A stretch of 64,000 nt of DNA from Bacteroidota bacterium (GTDB lineage: Bacteria; Bacteroidota; Bacteroidia; 2-12-FULL-35-15), in assembly GCA_947466965.1 (NCBI GenBank), contig CANIFU010000008.1:1-64000 (forward strand). Direction: 5' to 3'. Positions within the stretch are counted from its first letter, which is position 1, and every line of letters starts with the position of its first letter. The notes beneath the pieces were generated by a model. The model was not told the origin of the DNA, ran no database searches, and saw only the letters and a list, made by a program, of their open reading frames with translations. A program made the position numbers and the translations under genes. This document shows, piece after piece, positions 11,458 to 21,644 of this stretch.

Positions 11458-13632
11458 ATGAAGTTTAAACGCTTTCTATTATTCTTTTTTTTGATAATTC
11501 TGTCATCAGAAAATTTCGCTACCCACATTGTGGGTGGCGAAATTTATTATGATAATCTTGGAGGAAATAATTACCGCATTACTTTAAAAGTATACCGCGA
11601 TTGTTACAATGGCGTTCCGCTGCTAGATGATCCTGCCAGCATTTTTATTTTCAACAGTGCCGGCGTTTTTATCGATAGTATAGAAATGCCCCGTCCACCC
11701 ACTGTTATTTTACCTATTACAATTAATAATCCTTGCTTTATACCTCCTACAAATGTTTGTGTAGAAGAAGGAATCTATCAGGCGGAAATTAATTTACCGA
11801 ATATTCCCGGTGGATACAATTTGACCTATCAGCGATGCTGCCGTAATGGAACAGTATTGAATTTAATTTTACCCGGAGATGTTGGTTCAACCTATATGGC
11901 GCATATTCCAGACAACTCCATTGCTCCCGGAAATAGCAGTCCGCGCTATACAAATTTTCCACCTATTTTTTTATGTGCGGGTGTTCCCTTGTTTTTTGAT
12001 CATGCTGCAACAGATCCAGATGGCGACTCCTTGTATTACGAATTATGTGATCCATATACAGGATTAGATCCCACTTGCCCTTCGCTTGGTCCACAAGGGG
12101 CTGCTGCAGGTTGTCCTGGCATTGGAATGCCACCACCTTATGCCTTTGTTCCCTGGCAAGCACCTTACAATTCAAGTTATCCGATGAGTGCTTCTCCTAT
12201 CATTTCTGTTAATCCTATCACTGGATTAATGACAGGTACTCCAAATATGGTAGGTCAGTGGGTGGTTGGTGTGTGTGTGAGTGAATATCGAGGAGGTGTT
12301 TTGATTGATGTGAACAAAAGAGATTTTCAGTTCAACGTTGTAACTTGTCCGGGTTTACCTGTTGCATCCATTCCGCAGCAAACAACCTATTGTTTTGGGT
12401 ATACAGTAAATTTTTCTCAAGCCAGTATCAATGCATTTTCTTATCACTGGGATTTCGGAGATCCAACGACTACATTAGATACCTCAAATGTGGTATCGCC
12501 TTCTTGGACCTATGCCGATTCGGGAACCTATGTTGTTTCGCTGATCATTAATCCGGGGACATTGTGTGTGGATACAAATTCAAATACATTTTATATTTAT
12601 CCCTTGTTAGATCCCAATTTTTCGGCACCTCCTGGAGAATGTATCTACGAAAATAGTTTTAATTTTTCGGGTGCTGGAGACTTCTTGGGAAATGGCACTT
12701 TTTTATGGGATTTTGGTGCTCACGCATCCCCCGGATCTAGCAACAATCTAAGTCCTTCTAATATTGTATTTGATTCAGTCGGCACATTTCCCGTTACCTT
12801 TACAGTAATTGAAAATGGCTGTTCAGAATCGTTCACTTCCAGTGTAACCGTTTACCCAAAACCAGTAGCAGCTTATTCCTTAGGTTCACCAATTGCTTGC
12901 GATCTCCAGCCAGTTCAATTTATAGATGGATCAACTGGTGATACACCATTCAGTTATTTTTGGACTTTTGGAGATGGCGCAACAACAAGCGAACAAAACC
13001 CCAGTCATAGTTATCCTTCAGTTGGAACATATCCAACGAGTTTAATTATTTCAACAACGCACGGTTGTAAAGATACATTCGAATTGCCTTCACCGGTTAT
13101 CGTTTTTCCATCTCCTGCAGCAGGATTAACAGCAACACCTATTGATACATCTATTTTTTATCCGGAAGTTACAGTGGCTGATATTAGTGCTGGTGCAATC
13201 GATTGTGATATATATTGGGGTGATGGAAGTTTTAGCAGCAATTGTGATACATCGCATATGTATTCGTATCCAGGAACATTTACAATTATGCAAGTGGTTA
13301 CTAATTCATTGGAATGCAAGGATACAGCTTACATTGAAGTGATCATTCGTCCTGAATTTTATTTCTGGATTCCGAATGCATTTACACCAAATGGAAACGG
13401 TTTGAACGATGTTTTTAAACCAAAACTATTAGGCGTTCACGAATATACGTTCTTAATTTTTGATCGTTGGGGAGAAAAAATATTTGAAACCAATAACATG
13501 GAAGCCGGCTGGAATGGCTATTTTAAAGGACGATTATGTACAAACGACGTCTTTGTATATAAAATTAATTTCCGTGATGATATCCAAAATATAGATCATC
13601 AGTATATTGGAAGAGTAACATTAGTAAGATAA
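11458..13632 (+). CDS. PKD domain protein with gliding-motility-associated C-terminal domain (T9SS type B)
   Basis: N-terminal ATHIVGGEIYYDNLGGNNYRITLKVYRDC; PKD motifs (HWDFGD, FWTFGDGATTSEQNPSHSY); C-terminal IPNAFTPNGNGLNDVF...FDRWGEKIFET. Confidence 0.9.
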   Translation: MKFKRFLLFFFLIILSSENFATHIVGGEIYYDNLGGNNYRITLKVYRDCYNGVPLLDDPASIFIFNSAGVFIDSIEMPRPPTVILPITINNPCFIPPTNVCVEEGIYQAEINLPNIPGGYNLTYQRCCRNGTVLNLILPGDVGSTYMAHIPDNSIAPGNSSPRYTNFPPIFLCAGVPLFFDHAATDPDGDSLYYELCDPYTGLDPTCPSLGPQGAAAGCPGIGMPPPYAFVPWQAPYNSSYPMSASPIISVNPITGLMTGTPNMVGQWVVGVCVSEYRGGVLIDVNKRDFQFNVVTCPGLPVASIPQQTTYCFGYTVNFSQASINAFSYHWDFGDPTTTLDTSNVVSPSWTYADSGTYVVSLIINPGTLCVDTNSNTFYIYPLLDPNFSAPPGECIYENSFNFSGAGDFLGNGTFLWDFGAHASPGSSNNLSPSNIVFDSVGTFPVTFTVIENGCSESFTSSVTVYPKPVAAYSLGSPIACDLQPVQFIDGSTGDTPFSYFWTFGDGATTSEQNPSHSYPSVGTYPTSLIISTTHGCKDTFELPSPVIVFPSPAAGLTATPIDTSIFYPEVTVADISAGAIDCDIYWGDGSFSSNCDTSHMYSYPGTFTIMQVVTNSLECKDTAYIEVIIRPEFYFWIPNAFTPNGNGLNDVFKPKLLGVHEYTFLIFDRWGEKIFETNNMEAGWNGYFKGRLCTNDVFVYKINFRDDIQNIDHQYIGRVTLVR

Positions 13633-13756
13633 GTTCAGCTTTAAATTTCCTCCGATTTTAAATCCCTTCCTATCGCTCAAAAGTGTATGAATTACTTTAT
13701 ATTATCCATTCATGAAAGGTTATAAAATGAAGGAATGTTATTTTTTTAAAATAAAT

Positions 13757-15271
13757 TTAAACTAAAACGTCACCATTCATTTCTTTTGGAATTTCAATTC
13801 CCATTATTTTTAATACGGTAGGAGCGATGTCCGCCAGTTTTCCAGCGTTCACTTTTTTGTAATCCTTGTCAATTAAAATACAGGGAACGGGATTGGTTGA
13901 ATGGGCTGTGTTTACTGAACCATCAGGATTTAGCATGTAATCGGAATTGCCATGATCAGCAATAATGATAAATGAATAACCATTTTTGATTCCTGTTTCT
14001 ACTACTTTTTTGGCACATGCATCCACCGTTTCAACAGCTTTTATTACGGCATTATAGTCTCCTGTATGTCCTACCATATCTGCATTTGCGAAGTTTAGGC
14101 AAATAAAATCTGTTTCAGCTTTTTTTAGTTCAGGAATAATTGCATCGGTTAATTCTACCGCACTCATTTCTGGTTTTAAATCATAGGTAGCAACTTTTGG
14201 TGATGAAACCATGATTCTTGTTTCACCTATAAATTCTTTTTCTCTTCCACCTGAAAAGAAAAAAGTAACGTGCGGATATTTTTCAGTTTCAGCTATCCGT
14301 ATTTGTTTCTTTCCTGCGTGTTCTAAAACTTCTCCAAGCGTGTTTACTAAATTATCTTTATCGTAAAGGATGTGAACGTTTTTGTAAGTAGCATCGTAAT
14401 TTGTCATTGTCACATAGTAGAGCGGAATTTTTTTCATTCCAAATTCCTGCATATCTGTTTGTGTTAAAACGTTTGTAATCTCTCTGCAACGGTCGGTGCG
14501 GAAATTGAAACAGATTACTACATCGTTTTCTTTTATTATTCCAATCGGATTTCCTGCAGCATCTGTTTGAACGATTGGTTTGATAAATTCATCCGTTACA
14601 TTTCCAGCATATGATTCTTCAATAGACTGAATAATGTTTTCTGTTTTTTTACCTTCACCATTGATCATCAGGTCATATGCAAGTTTTACACGTTCCCATC
14701 GTTTATCTCTGTCCATCGCATAATACCTGCCAATCACAGAAGCTATTTTGCCGGTAGCTGTTTTCAAATGATTATTAAGGTTTTTTAAATCCGCTAAACC
14801 ACTTTTCGGGTCGGTATCTCTTCCATCGGTGAACGCATGAATAAATACTTTCTCTAATCCTCTTATTTTTGCTAAATCACATAAATAATGTAAATGCGCC
14901 TGTGAAGAATGAACCCCTCCCTCTGAAACCAAACCAATAAAATGAATAGACTTATTGTTCTGTTTAGCATAATCAAATGCCTTTACTAATTCAATATTTG
15001 TATCAATTGTTTTTTCCCTCACAGCTTTATTGATCAATGCAAAATCCTGATATACGATTCTGCCAGCACCAATATTTAAATGCCCAACTTCTGAATTCCC
15101 CATTTGTCCTTGAGGCAAACCAACATGTTCTCCGGAAGTGAGCAGCGTGCTGTGGGGATAGTTTTTGTATAAACTATCAACAAAAGGTGTGTTGGCATTC
15201 GCAATGGCATCAGATTTTGATCCATCGCCAATTCCCCAACCATCTAATATTAATAATGCTACTTTTTTCAT
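13757..15271 (-). CDS. gpmI: 2,3-bisphosphoglycerate-independent phosphoglycerate mutase
   Basis: KKVALLILDGWGIGDGSKSDAIANANTP...GNSEVGHLNIGAGRIVYQD...FTDGRDTDPKSG. Confidence 0.96.
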   Translation of the reverse strand: MKKVALLILDGWGIGDGSKSDAIANANTPFVDSLYKNYPHSTLLTSGEHVGLPQGQMGNSEVGHLNIGAGRIVYQDFALINKAVREKTIDTNIELVKAFDYAKQNNKSIHFIGLVSEGGVHSSQAHLHYLCDLAKIRGLEKVFIHAFTDGRDTDPKSGLADLKNLNNHLKTATGKIASVIGRYYAMDRDKRWERVKLAYDLMINGEGKKTENIIQSIEESYAGNVTDEFIKPIVQTDAAGNPIGIIKENDVVICFNFRTDRCREITNVLTQTDMQEFGMKKIPLYYVTMTNYDATYKNVHILYDKDNLVNTLGEVLEHAGKKQIRIAETEKYPHVTFFFSGGREKEFIGETRIMVSSPKVATYDLKPEMSAVELTDAIIPELKKAETDFICLNFANADMVGHTGDYNAVIKAVETVDACAKKVVETGIKNGYSFIIIADHGNSDYMLNPDGSVNTAHSTNPVPCILIDKDYKKVNAGKLADIAPTVLKIMGIEIPKEMNGDVLV

Positions 15272-15433
15272 GCTTTTCTATGAATTACGAATCTGTGTTT
15301 TAAAATACGAAGCGTCATTGCGTATTCGAATTTTTTCGCTTATGTGGGCATCTCTTCTTCAATGGTAAGTTCAATCCTTATCGTGAGAGCTTGCTTCGTG
15401 CCTTACAATCATTCACTAAAATAAAGTTCTCTG

Positions 15434-16444
15434 CTAACCATCGCTGAACGTCACTTCGAATACACACCCTTTCGGAAAATTGTCTTTTACAGTAATTACA
15501 CCATTGTGGTTTTCTACTATATATTTTACAATGAACAAACCCAATCCTGTTCCTTTTGTTTTCCTTATGTCTTCGTTACCAACGCGGTAAAACTTCTGAA
15601 AAATAATTTCCTTTTCAGATGACGAAATGCCACCCCCTTCATCCGTAACAGTTAAAATTATATTTTCATTTTGTTTTTTTAATCCAATACCAATTGTTGA
15701 ATTTTCAGGAGAATATTTTATTGCATTTTCAAATAAATTTAAAATGATTGAAGGGAAGCTAGTTCGGTCAATATTCATTGTTATATCAGGCGCAACTTCT
15801 AAAACAACTTTTTGTTTATAGTTGAATGATTTAATGGTTTGATTCATCCCTTCCGAAATATATTCAGATAAATTAACCTTTTCCTTATGAAAATAGAACA
15901 CGCTATTTTCTATTTTTGAGGCAAGTAAAATATTCTCCACTAAATTGTTTAACCGTTCGGTATCACTGATTGCGTTTGCGAGAATTTCTTTTTGCTTCAC
16001 TCTATCAAGTTCATGTTTTTGCAAGGTTTGCAATTGTAGTTTAGTGGAAGCAATAGGCGATTTTAATTCGTGTGTGACAGAAAGTAAAAAGTTTTTTTGC
16101 TGCTGCGCAAGTGCTGTTTCTTTTTTCAAAGTTTTACGAATCTGGAAGCCCCCCAATAACAATAAAAAAACAAAAACAGCACCTTCACTGGATATCATCA
16201 ACCAGCGCTTGTGAAGTTTTTCATTCATCGCATTCCCTTTTGCGATAACCTCTTCGGGATTTTCACCTTTTAAAAGATTTAATTCTGTTTTTAATCGGGT
16301 GTTTTCAGAATTTAGTTCAAACATTGAAAATGTCCACCACGAAAACTGAAGAAATACATAGGTCAATAGTATGTAAAACCAAAAAAGCGGCCTCGATTTT
16401 TTTGATGGAGCATTCATATTGTAAAGGTAATAAAAAAGCCTCAA
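15434..16444 (-). CDS. Sensor histidine kinase
   Basis: LLSVTHELKSPIASTKLQLQTL H-box; NLFENAIKYSPENS N-box; VTDEGGGISSSEKEIIFQKFYRVGNEDIRKTKGTGLGLFIVK G-box. Confidence 0.93.
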   Translation of the reverse strand: MRLFYYLYNMNAPSKKSRPLFWFYILLTYVFLQFSWWTFSMFELNSENTRLKTELNLLKGENPEEVIAKGNAMNEKLHKRWLMISSEGAVFVFLLLLGGFQIRKTLKKETALAQQQKNFLLSVTHELKSPIASTKLQLQTLQKHELDRVKQKEILANAISDTERLNNLVENILLASKIENSVFYFHKEKVNLSEYISEGMNQTIKSFNYKQKVVLEVAPDITMNIDRTSFPSIILNLFENAIKYSPENSTIGIGLKKQNENIILTVTDEGGGISSSEKEIIFQKFYRVGNEDIRKTKGTGLGLFIVKYIVENHNGVITVKDNFPKGCVFEVTFSDG

Positions 16445-16668
16445 TGTGAATAATGTAATTAATTAGATTTGAAGAGTTTTTAATTTTACTGTCACTATTA
16501 ATTTTTACAGCGAAATTTTCAAACGCACTTTTTTTTATTTCACTTTGCAGCTATACTTTATTTATTTTTCCTCTCTTAGCTCACTTAAAGAGCCGGACTC
16601 ACAAACATTTTTGCACTTTCTGCTAAACAAAACATCCGTTTTATTGTTTAGTATGAAAAGTTAAGCTT

Positions 16669-17271
16669 ATGAGTAAATTTATTTTAATAATAATTTCGAT
16701 AGTTTTATTAATAGGAATATTTCTAATTGTGGTTTCATTCACGTCAAAAAAAATAGAAACGCCATCATATAGAGTCCTGAAAAAATACGATGATGTGGAA
16801 ATACGACTTTATCCTAAAATGATTGTTGCTGAAACCATTTTGTCTGACAATTCTTTTGATAACCAAAACAGCAAAGGCTTTAGAAGTATAGCAAACTATA
16901 TTTTTGGAGGCAATGAAAAGAATGAAAAAATTGCAATGACATCACCTGTTGTTATGAATTTGGGTGATAAACCAAGAATGTATTTTGTGATGCCGAAACA
17001 ATATTTAAAAGATGATTTACCTAAACCAATTTCAAAAAATATTAATATTGTTGAAGAGGCTGAAAAAACTCTCGCTGTTATTACCTTCGGCGGCTATTCG
17101 TCAGATAAAAAAATAGAATATTATTGTCATCAATTAGAATCCTCTCTTAACAAAAACAATATTAAATCAATTGGTGGCTATATGTTTATGGGTTACAATG
17201 CACCTTGGGATGTAGTAAATAGAAGAAATGAAGTTGCTATTGAAATTTCAGCTATTAATTTTAAACGCTGA
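16669..17271 (+). CDS. SOUL heme-binding family protein
   Basis: ETPSYRVLKKYDDVEIRLYPKMIVAET...NEKIAMTSPVVM...YNAPWDVVNRRNEVAIEI. Confidence 0.9.
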   Translation: MSKFILIIISIVLLIGIFLIVVSFTSKKIETPSYRVLKKYDDVEIRLYPKMIVAETILSDNSFDNQNSKGFRSIANYIFGGNEKNEKIAMTSPVVMNLGDKPRMYFVMPKQYLKDDLPKPISKNINIVEEAEKTLAVITFGGYSSDKKIEYYCHQLESSLNKNNIKSIGGYMFMGYNAPWDVVNRRNEVAIEISAINFKR

Positions 17272-17357
17272 ATGAAATATTAAAAAGCTTTTAAATAAAT
17301 TCAAAAGTTAATTCGTATTACATATTATTATAAATCTTTAAACTAAATCTTTTAAAA

Positions 17358-17534
17358 ATGTTCAAAAAATTTACTATTTCAGATAAACTGTTATTTATTG
17401 CAGCTTTAATCTCTTTAATTTACTCTGAATTTTTATTCTTTATAGGAGAAAAACAAGAAGCTATATTTATAGGAATTTGGGTCCCTTCGATATTAGCATT
17501 TGGAATTTATTTGAAACTTATAAATAAAAAATAA
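17358..17534 (+). CDS. Small membrane protein (58 aa), not in supplied ORF track
   Basis: Manual translation MFKKFTISDKLLFIAALISLIYSEFLFFIGEKQEAIFIGIWVPSILAFGIYLKLINKK*; two predicted hydrophobic helices. Confidence 0.55.
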   Translation: MFKKFTISDKLLFIAALISLIYSEFLFFIGEKQEAIFIGIWVPSILAFGIYLKLINKK

Positions 17535-17535
17535 A

Positions 17536-17625
17536 ATGATAGACATGATACCATATTTTGCCGGGCTTATAACAATAATCTTTGGTATAGGTTTTTATTT
17601 AGCACTTCAAGAAAAAGAAAAATAA
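17536..17625 (+). CDS. Very small membrane protein (29 aa), 1 nt after the preceding stop codon
   Basis: Manual translation MIDMIPYFAGLITIIFGIGFYLALQEKEK*; one hydrophobic helix and a basic/acidic tail. Confidence 0.4.
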   Translation: MIDMIPYFAGLITIIFGIGFYLALQEKEK

Positions 17626-17885
17626 ATCAATATGAACTTTTAGTTTTTAAAAGCGATATTTTTTATTGTTAGTTTCTTCCTTTTTAATTAAATTCTTTTT
17701 TAAAATTAGTATTTGTGTATAGTTTTAAAACAAATTCAGTACTCTTTTATTGAAGATTGAAGCTTTATTTCTGAGCTTTCCTTTGATGCGATTATTTTTA
17801 TAGTATTAAAAAAATACCTCACATTTATGATCCGATTTATAACTGCACTAGAAGCAAAATTCACAATTGTTTTTTATTAAAAAAA

Positions 17886-19370
17886 TTAATTTGCATCAGT
17901 TCCAAAATTTTGATCGGAATTCATCAAAGAATTAAATAAATCCTTAAAACTTACTCCTTGCACTAATTTATTTTTACTTAACAAAGAATGTTCGGATAAA
18001 CCGTGCAATACGAATTCCATTAATACAAATTTCTCTGCTCCCTTCGCGGTTGGATGGTATTTTTTTACGAGATTTTCTAAGTCATCAACAATCGTTAAGG
18101 CTGATGAATAAACTTTATCATTTTCATTTTCTAATAAATCTAAAACATTGGTTTGTGAAAACCAATTAATGATTGTGGAATACTCAGTGTTTTCCTTTTT
18201 TCTTTTTAATTTTCCTGGGTCTGGAAAATAGTGAATAAATGTATTTCTAATAGCTAGGCTGATCAGGTTTTGTGCAATAATTGCCGGACCTTCCTGCTCG
18301 CCTTCGTATACCAATTCAATTTTACCATTTATTGCGGGAACTGCTGAATATAAATCTGCAAGTCTTGCAAAAGAGTAGGGGATCTCATTTTTTAAAAAGC
18401 GCAATTCAGCAGCGCTGATTAAACTTTCATAGGCGCTAATTGTTAAGCGCGCACTCACACCACTTTTCGCATCTACAAATTCGCTGTCGCGAGCTTCAAT
18501 TGCAATTTGTTCAACAAGGGTTTTAAGTATTTCAGGAACTAAAATTTCTTTTTGAAGACTGTTAAGTTTTGCCTGATTTTGAGTTATTTGTTTTGAAAAT
18601 TCAATTGATTTTGGATAATGCGTTAAAATTTGTGATCCTATCCGATCTTTTAAAGGCGTAACAATACTTCCTCTGTTTGTGTAGTCTTCTGGATTTGCAG
18701 TAAAAACAAATTGTACATCCAACGGTATTCTTAAATTAAAACCTCGTATTTGCACATCGCCTTCTTGAAGGATGTTAAACAAAGCTACTTGCAATCGAGC
18801 TTGAAGATCTGGTAACTCGTTAATAACAAAAATGAACCGATTGCTTCTTGGAATTAATCCATAATGAATGACGTTCTCATCTGCAAATGATAATTTTAAA
18901 TTTGCGGCCTTTATTGGGTCAAGATCTCCAATCAAATCTGCAACACTTACATCTGGCGTAGCTAATTTTTCCGCAAAACGTTCTTCGCGATGTATCCAAC
19001 TTATTGGAGTTTCATCGCCTTTTTCAGAAATTAATGCTTTTGCATATTTTGATATAGGTTGTAAAGGATCATCATTTAGAAGACTACCTGAAATTACGGG
19101 TATGTATTCGTCCAATAAATTTACCAATTGCCGCGCCATTTTTGTTTTTGCTTGCCCTCGTAGGCCTAAAAATAAAATATTATGACGACTTAAAATAGCT
19201 CTTTCAATTTCAGGAATAACCGTTTCTTCATAACCATAAATACCATCAAAAATAGGTTCATGTGCTTTTAATTTTTTAATTAAGTTCTCACGAAGTTCAT
19301 CCTTAATGCTTAAGAATTTGTAATTCGTTTTTTTTAATTCGCCAAGTGTTTTTATTGATGGACTGTTCAT
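17886..19370 (-). CDS. MoxR/Mg-chelatase-like AAA+ ATPase
   Basis: Walker-like LFLGLRGQAKTKMARQL, FIFVINELPDLQARLQVALFNILQEGDVQIRGF, VFTANPEDYTNRGSIVTPLKDRIGSQI. Confidence 0.88.
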   Translation of the reverse strand: MNSPSIKTLGELKKTNYKFLSIKDELRENLIKKLKAHEPIFDGIYGYEETVIPEIERAILSRHNILFLGLRGQAKTKMARQLVNLLDEYIPVISGSLLNDDPLQPISKYAKALISEKGDETPISWIHREERFAEKLATPDVSVADLIGDLDPIKAANLKLSFADENVIHYGLIPRSNRFIFVINELPDLQARLQVALFNILQEGDVQIRGFNLRIPLDVQFVFTANPEDYTNRGSIVTPLKDRIGSQILTHYPKSIEFSKQITQNQAKLNSLQKEILVPEILKTLVEQIAIEARDSEFVDAKSGVSARLTISAYESLISAAELRFLKNEIPYSFARLADLYSAVPAINGKIELVYEGEQEGPAIIAQNLISLAIRNTFIHYFPDPGKLKRKKENTEYSTIINWFSQTNVLDLLENENDKVYSSALTIVDDLENLVKKYHPTAKGAEKFVLMEFVLHGLSEHSLLSKNKLVQGVSFKDLFNSLMNSDQNFGTDAN

Positions 19371-19372
19371 AG

Positions 19373-20467
19373 TTAAATTTTCTTTCTTTTATTATTTGTG
19401 TAATCTCTAAAAATCATTTCGCCTAATCCTTTCAATCCTGTAAAGTATGCTTTGCCTTGATTCGCTTCAGTAAATTCATCAATAAAATTTTGAAGATACG
19501 AATCGTTAGCAACCATGAAAGTTGTAATTTCTATCTTACTTCGTTTACATGCAGCAGCAAGGGTTAAACATTTATTAACGATGCGCCGGTCTAAACCATT
19601 GCTATTCATATAATATTCGCCGTTTTCTTTCAGGCAAGATGGCTTACCATCTGTTATCATAAAAATTTGTTTGTTAGATGCTTTCTTTTTTCGGAGTATA
19701 GACATAGCAAGTTCTAAGCCTGCAACAGTATTGGTGTGGTAGGGCCCAACTTGCAAATATGGTAAATCTTTCAATTTTATTGGCCAAGCATCGTTACCAA
19801 AAACGATGATATCTAAACTGTCTTTTGAGTAATTTCGTTTTATCATTTCAGCCATTGCCATGGCAACCATTTTTGCTGGAGTAATTCTATCCTCGCCATA
19901 AAGTATCATACTATGGCTAATATCAATCATTAAAACAGTTGCTGTTTGTGTCTTGTATTCTTGTTCTGAAACAAGTAAGTCGTTTTCGGTTAATTGAAAA
20001 TCTTCTACACCATTATTTATTTGTGCTTGTTTAATGGAATCTATCATGGAAATACTTTGTGGTGAATCTCCAAATTCAAATACTCTTAAATCGTCACTTG
20101 TTTCTTCTCCATTTTTACCAGTAAACTTTGTTTTATGATTTCCAGATGCACCTTTTTTGAGTTTTCCAAAAATATGTTCTAAGGCGTTATTGCGAATCTC
20201 TTGTTCTGTTTTTGGAGTAATTGACATTCCTCCCTTGCCATCATTTTTATTCCGCAGGTAGCCGCGCTTCTTTAGCTCATCAATAAAGTCATTGATGGTA
20301 TAATCTTTATTGGTAAGCTCATATTCCTTATCAAGTTCTTTCATCCAGTCTAATGCTTCATCCACATCACCGCTTGTATGGGTAATTAGTTGTTTAAATA
20401 TTTTAAACAGCTCATCAAATTTTGATTTAGCTTGAACCGTGAAATGTGTAAAGCGATATCCTCTCAT
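19373..20467 (-). CDS. VWA domain-containing protein
   Basis: MIDISHSMILYGEDRITPAKMVAMAMAEMI (MIDAS DxSxS), MITDGKPSCLKENGEYY; adjacent to MoxR-type ATPase. Confidence 0.88.
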   Translation of the reverse strand: MRGYRFTHFTVQAKSKFDELFKIFKQLITHTSGDVDEALDWMKELDKEYELTNKDYTINDFIDELKKRGYLRNKNDGKGGMSITPKTEQEIRNNALEHIFGKLKKGASGNHKTKFTGKNGEETSDDLRVFEFGDSPQSISMIDSIKQAQINNGVEDFQLTENDLLVSEQEYKTQTATVLMIDISHSMILYGEDRITPAKMVAMAMAEMIKRNYSKDSLDIIVFGNDAWPIKLKDLPYLQVGPYHTNTVAGLELAMSILRKKKASNKQIFMITDGKPSCLKENGEYYMNSNGLDRRIVNKCLTLAAACKRSKIEITTFMVANDSYLQNFIDEFTEANQGKAYFTGLKGLGEMIFRDYTNNKRKKI

Positions 20468-20813
20468 TTCTTATTCTTTTTCTCAGGTACCAAATTTCGC
20501 TATTTAATCGATGAAATGGAGTTAATTTGTAATTACTTAACAAATTGTGTAAAAGAAATTGACTCACTATACGTAATCTGTTAAAACAACCTGTTTTTTT
20601 CTAATACAAGACCTCAAATAACTTAATTCTAAAATACCCCTTTTTTCATAGGAACCTCTAAAAATAACAATTCAGCTGTTTCAATTATTTTTGGTTGAAC
20701 TGATTGTGCTTCGTGTATTCCAATTGCATCACCTGCTTCTAATGTAACTCATTCAAACCAAAAAAATTGAACGATGTTGTGGCTCTGATTTATCCTAATG
20801 AAAGGGGATTGGC

Positions 20814-20858
20814 AAAAAAAAAGGAGGGAAGAAAACTGACTTTCAGTTTCTTCCCTCC
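20814..20858 (-). terminator. Strong intrinsic terminator at the end of the minus-strand run 30055->20964
   Basis: GGAGGGAAGAAAACTGA...TCAGTTTCTTCCCTCC, 16 paired bp with one bulged A, followed by nine Ts on the minus strand. Confidence 0.8.
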
Positions 20859-20963
20859 GAGTGGTACTAATTAGGGACACTTCGAACCGATTTGTTTCTG
20901 ACTTTTTTGCTTTGAAAAGCCTGATATTAGGGCTTTAAAACGTAAAATACGATAGAGAAAAGG

Positions 20964-21644
20964 TTATGTAAATTCTTTACCGTAGGCATTGTTTGAATAC
21001 AAATTTGAATGCCCTTCCCTATCTATAAGTTTGTCATAATTTATTCCCTCCAAAAGTTCATATTTTTCGACCAATAGTTTAAATTTATCATTATCTCCGA
21101 TCCAAATACAGTTATAAAATAGCAGAAGTACTTCATATTCGGATAATTGTGCTCTGACCAGTTTTGCGTGAGACTTTTTATTGTTTTCATCAAATCCGCT
21201 GATTTTTGTTTCGTCAATTCTCTTGAAAATCCTATATAAATTCCTGAAATAGTGTCCCAAAAGATAACCATGATCCTGGTACAATTTACTATAAGCCTCA
21301 CGAATTTGCATTTCCATTTCGGGATCGCTGGTTTTTATTGCAAATCCGAAATTTGCTGTTAAATTTTCGTACAAATTTTTGAAAATATCTTTTTTGTCTA
21401 TTTCAATCCTTTCAAGAATATTATAATGAAACTCAATCTGCTTGAGAATCATATTTTCAGCCGATTGAACATTACTTAGTATTTCGCTATCCTTGTTAAA
21501 CTTTTTTACGTCTAACAATTGTCGTATTGCAATAAAGGCTAGTGCAATTGTTACTATAGCCAAAATGCCTGTTCCTATTGCAGTAACAGCATCCCAGTTC
21601 ATACCCGCCTCTGGGATAGGTTTATGGCAACAGGCTAATATCAT
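20964..21644 (-). CDS. Putative phage abortive infection (putAbiC-like) membrane protein
   Basis: N-terminal TM segment (WDAVTAIGTGILAIVTIALAFIAIRQL), then EFHYNILERI...GYLLGHYFRNLYRIFKRIDE...KLVRAQLSEYEVLLLFYNCI...KFKLLVEKYELLEGIN, the HYFR-LYRIFK-RAQLS-YE-LLLFYN pattern I associate with putAbiC. Confidence 0.72.
   Translation of the reverse strand: MILACCHKPIPEAGMNWDAVTAIGTGILAIVTIALAFIAIRQLLDVKKFNKDSEILSNVQSAENMILKQIEFHYNILERIEIDKKDIFKNLYENLTANFGFAIKTSDPEMEMQIREAYSKLYQDHGYLLGHYFRNLYRIFKRIDETKISGFDENNKKSHAKLVRAQLSEYEVLLLFYNCIWIGDNDKFKLLVEKYELLEGINYDKLIDREGHSNLYSNNAYGKEFT

Noticed and set aside
15290-15420. GCGTCATTGCG... segment between gpmI and the histidine kinase as a repeat element
   Set aside because: Too degenerate to define ends or inverted repeats by eye
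20859-20890. GAGTGGTACTAATTAGGGACACTTCGAACC as a possible tRNA remnant or left attachment site of the island
   Set aside because: Shares only TGGTAC and TCGAACC with the tRNA-Phe 3' end at the wrong spacing, and no T-stem can be formed; not supportable as an att duplication without comparative data
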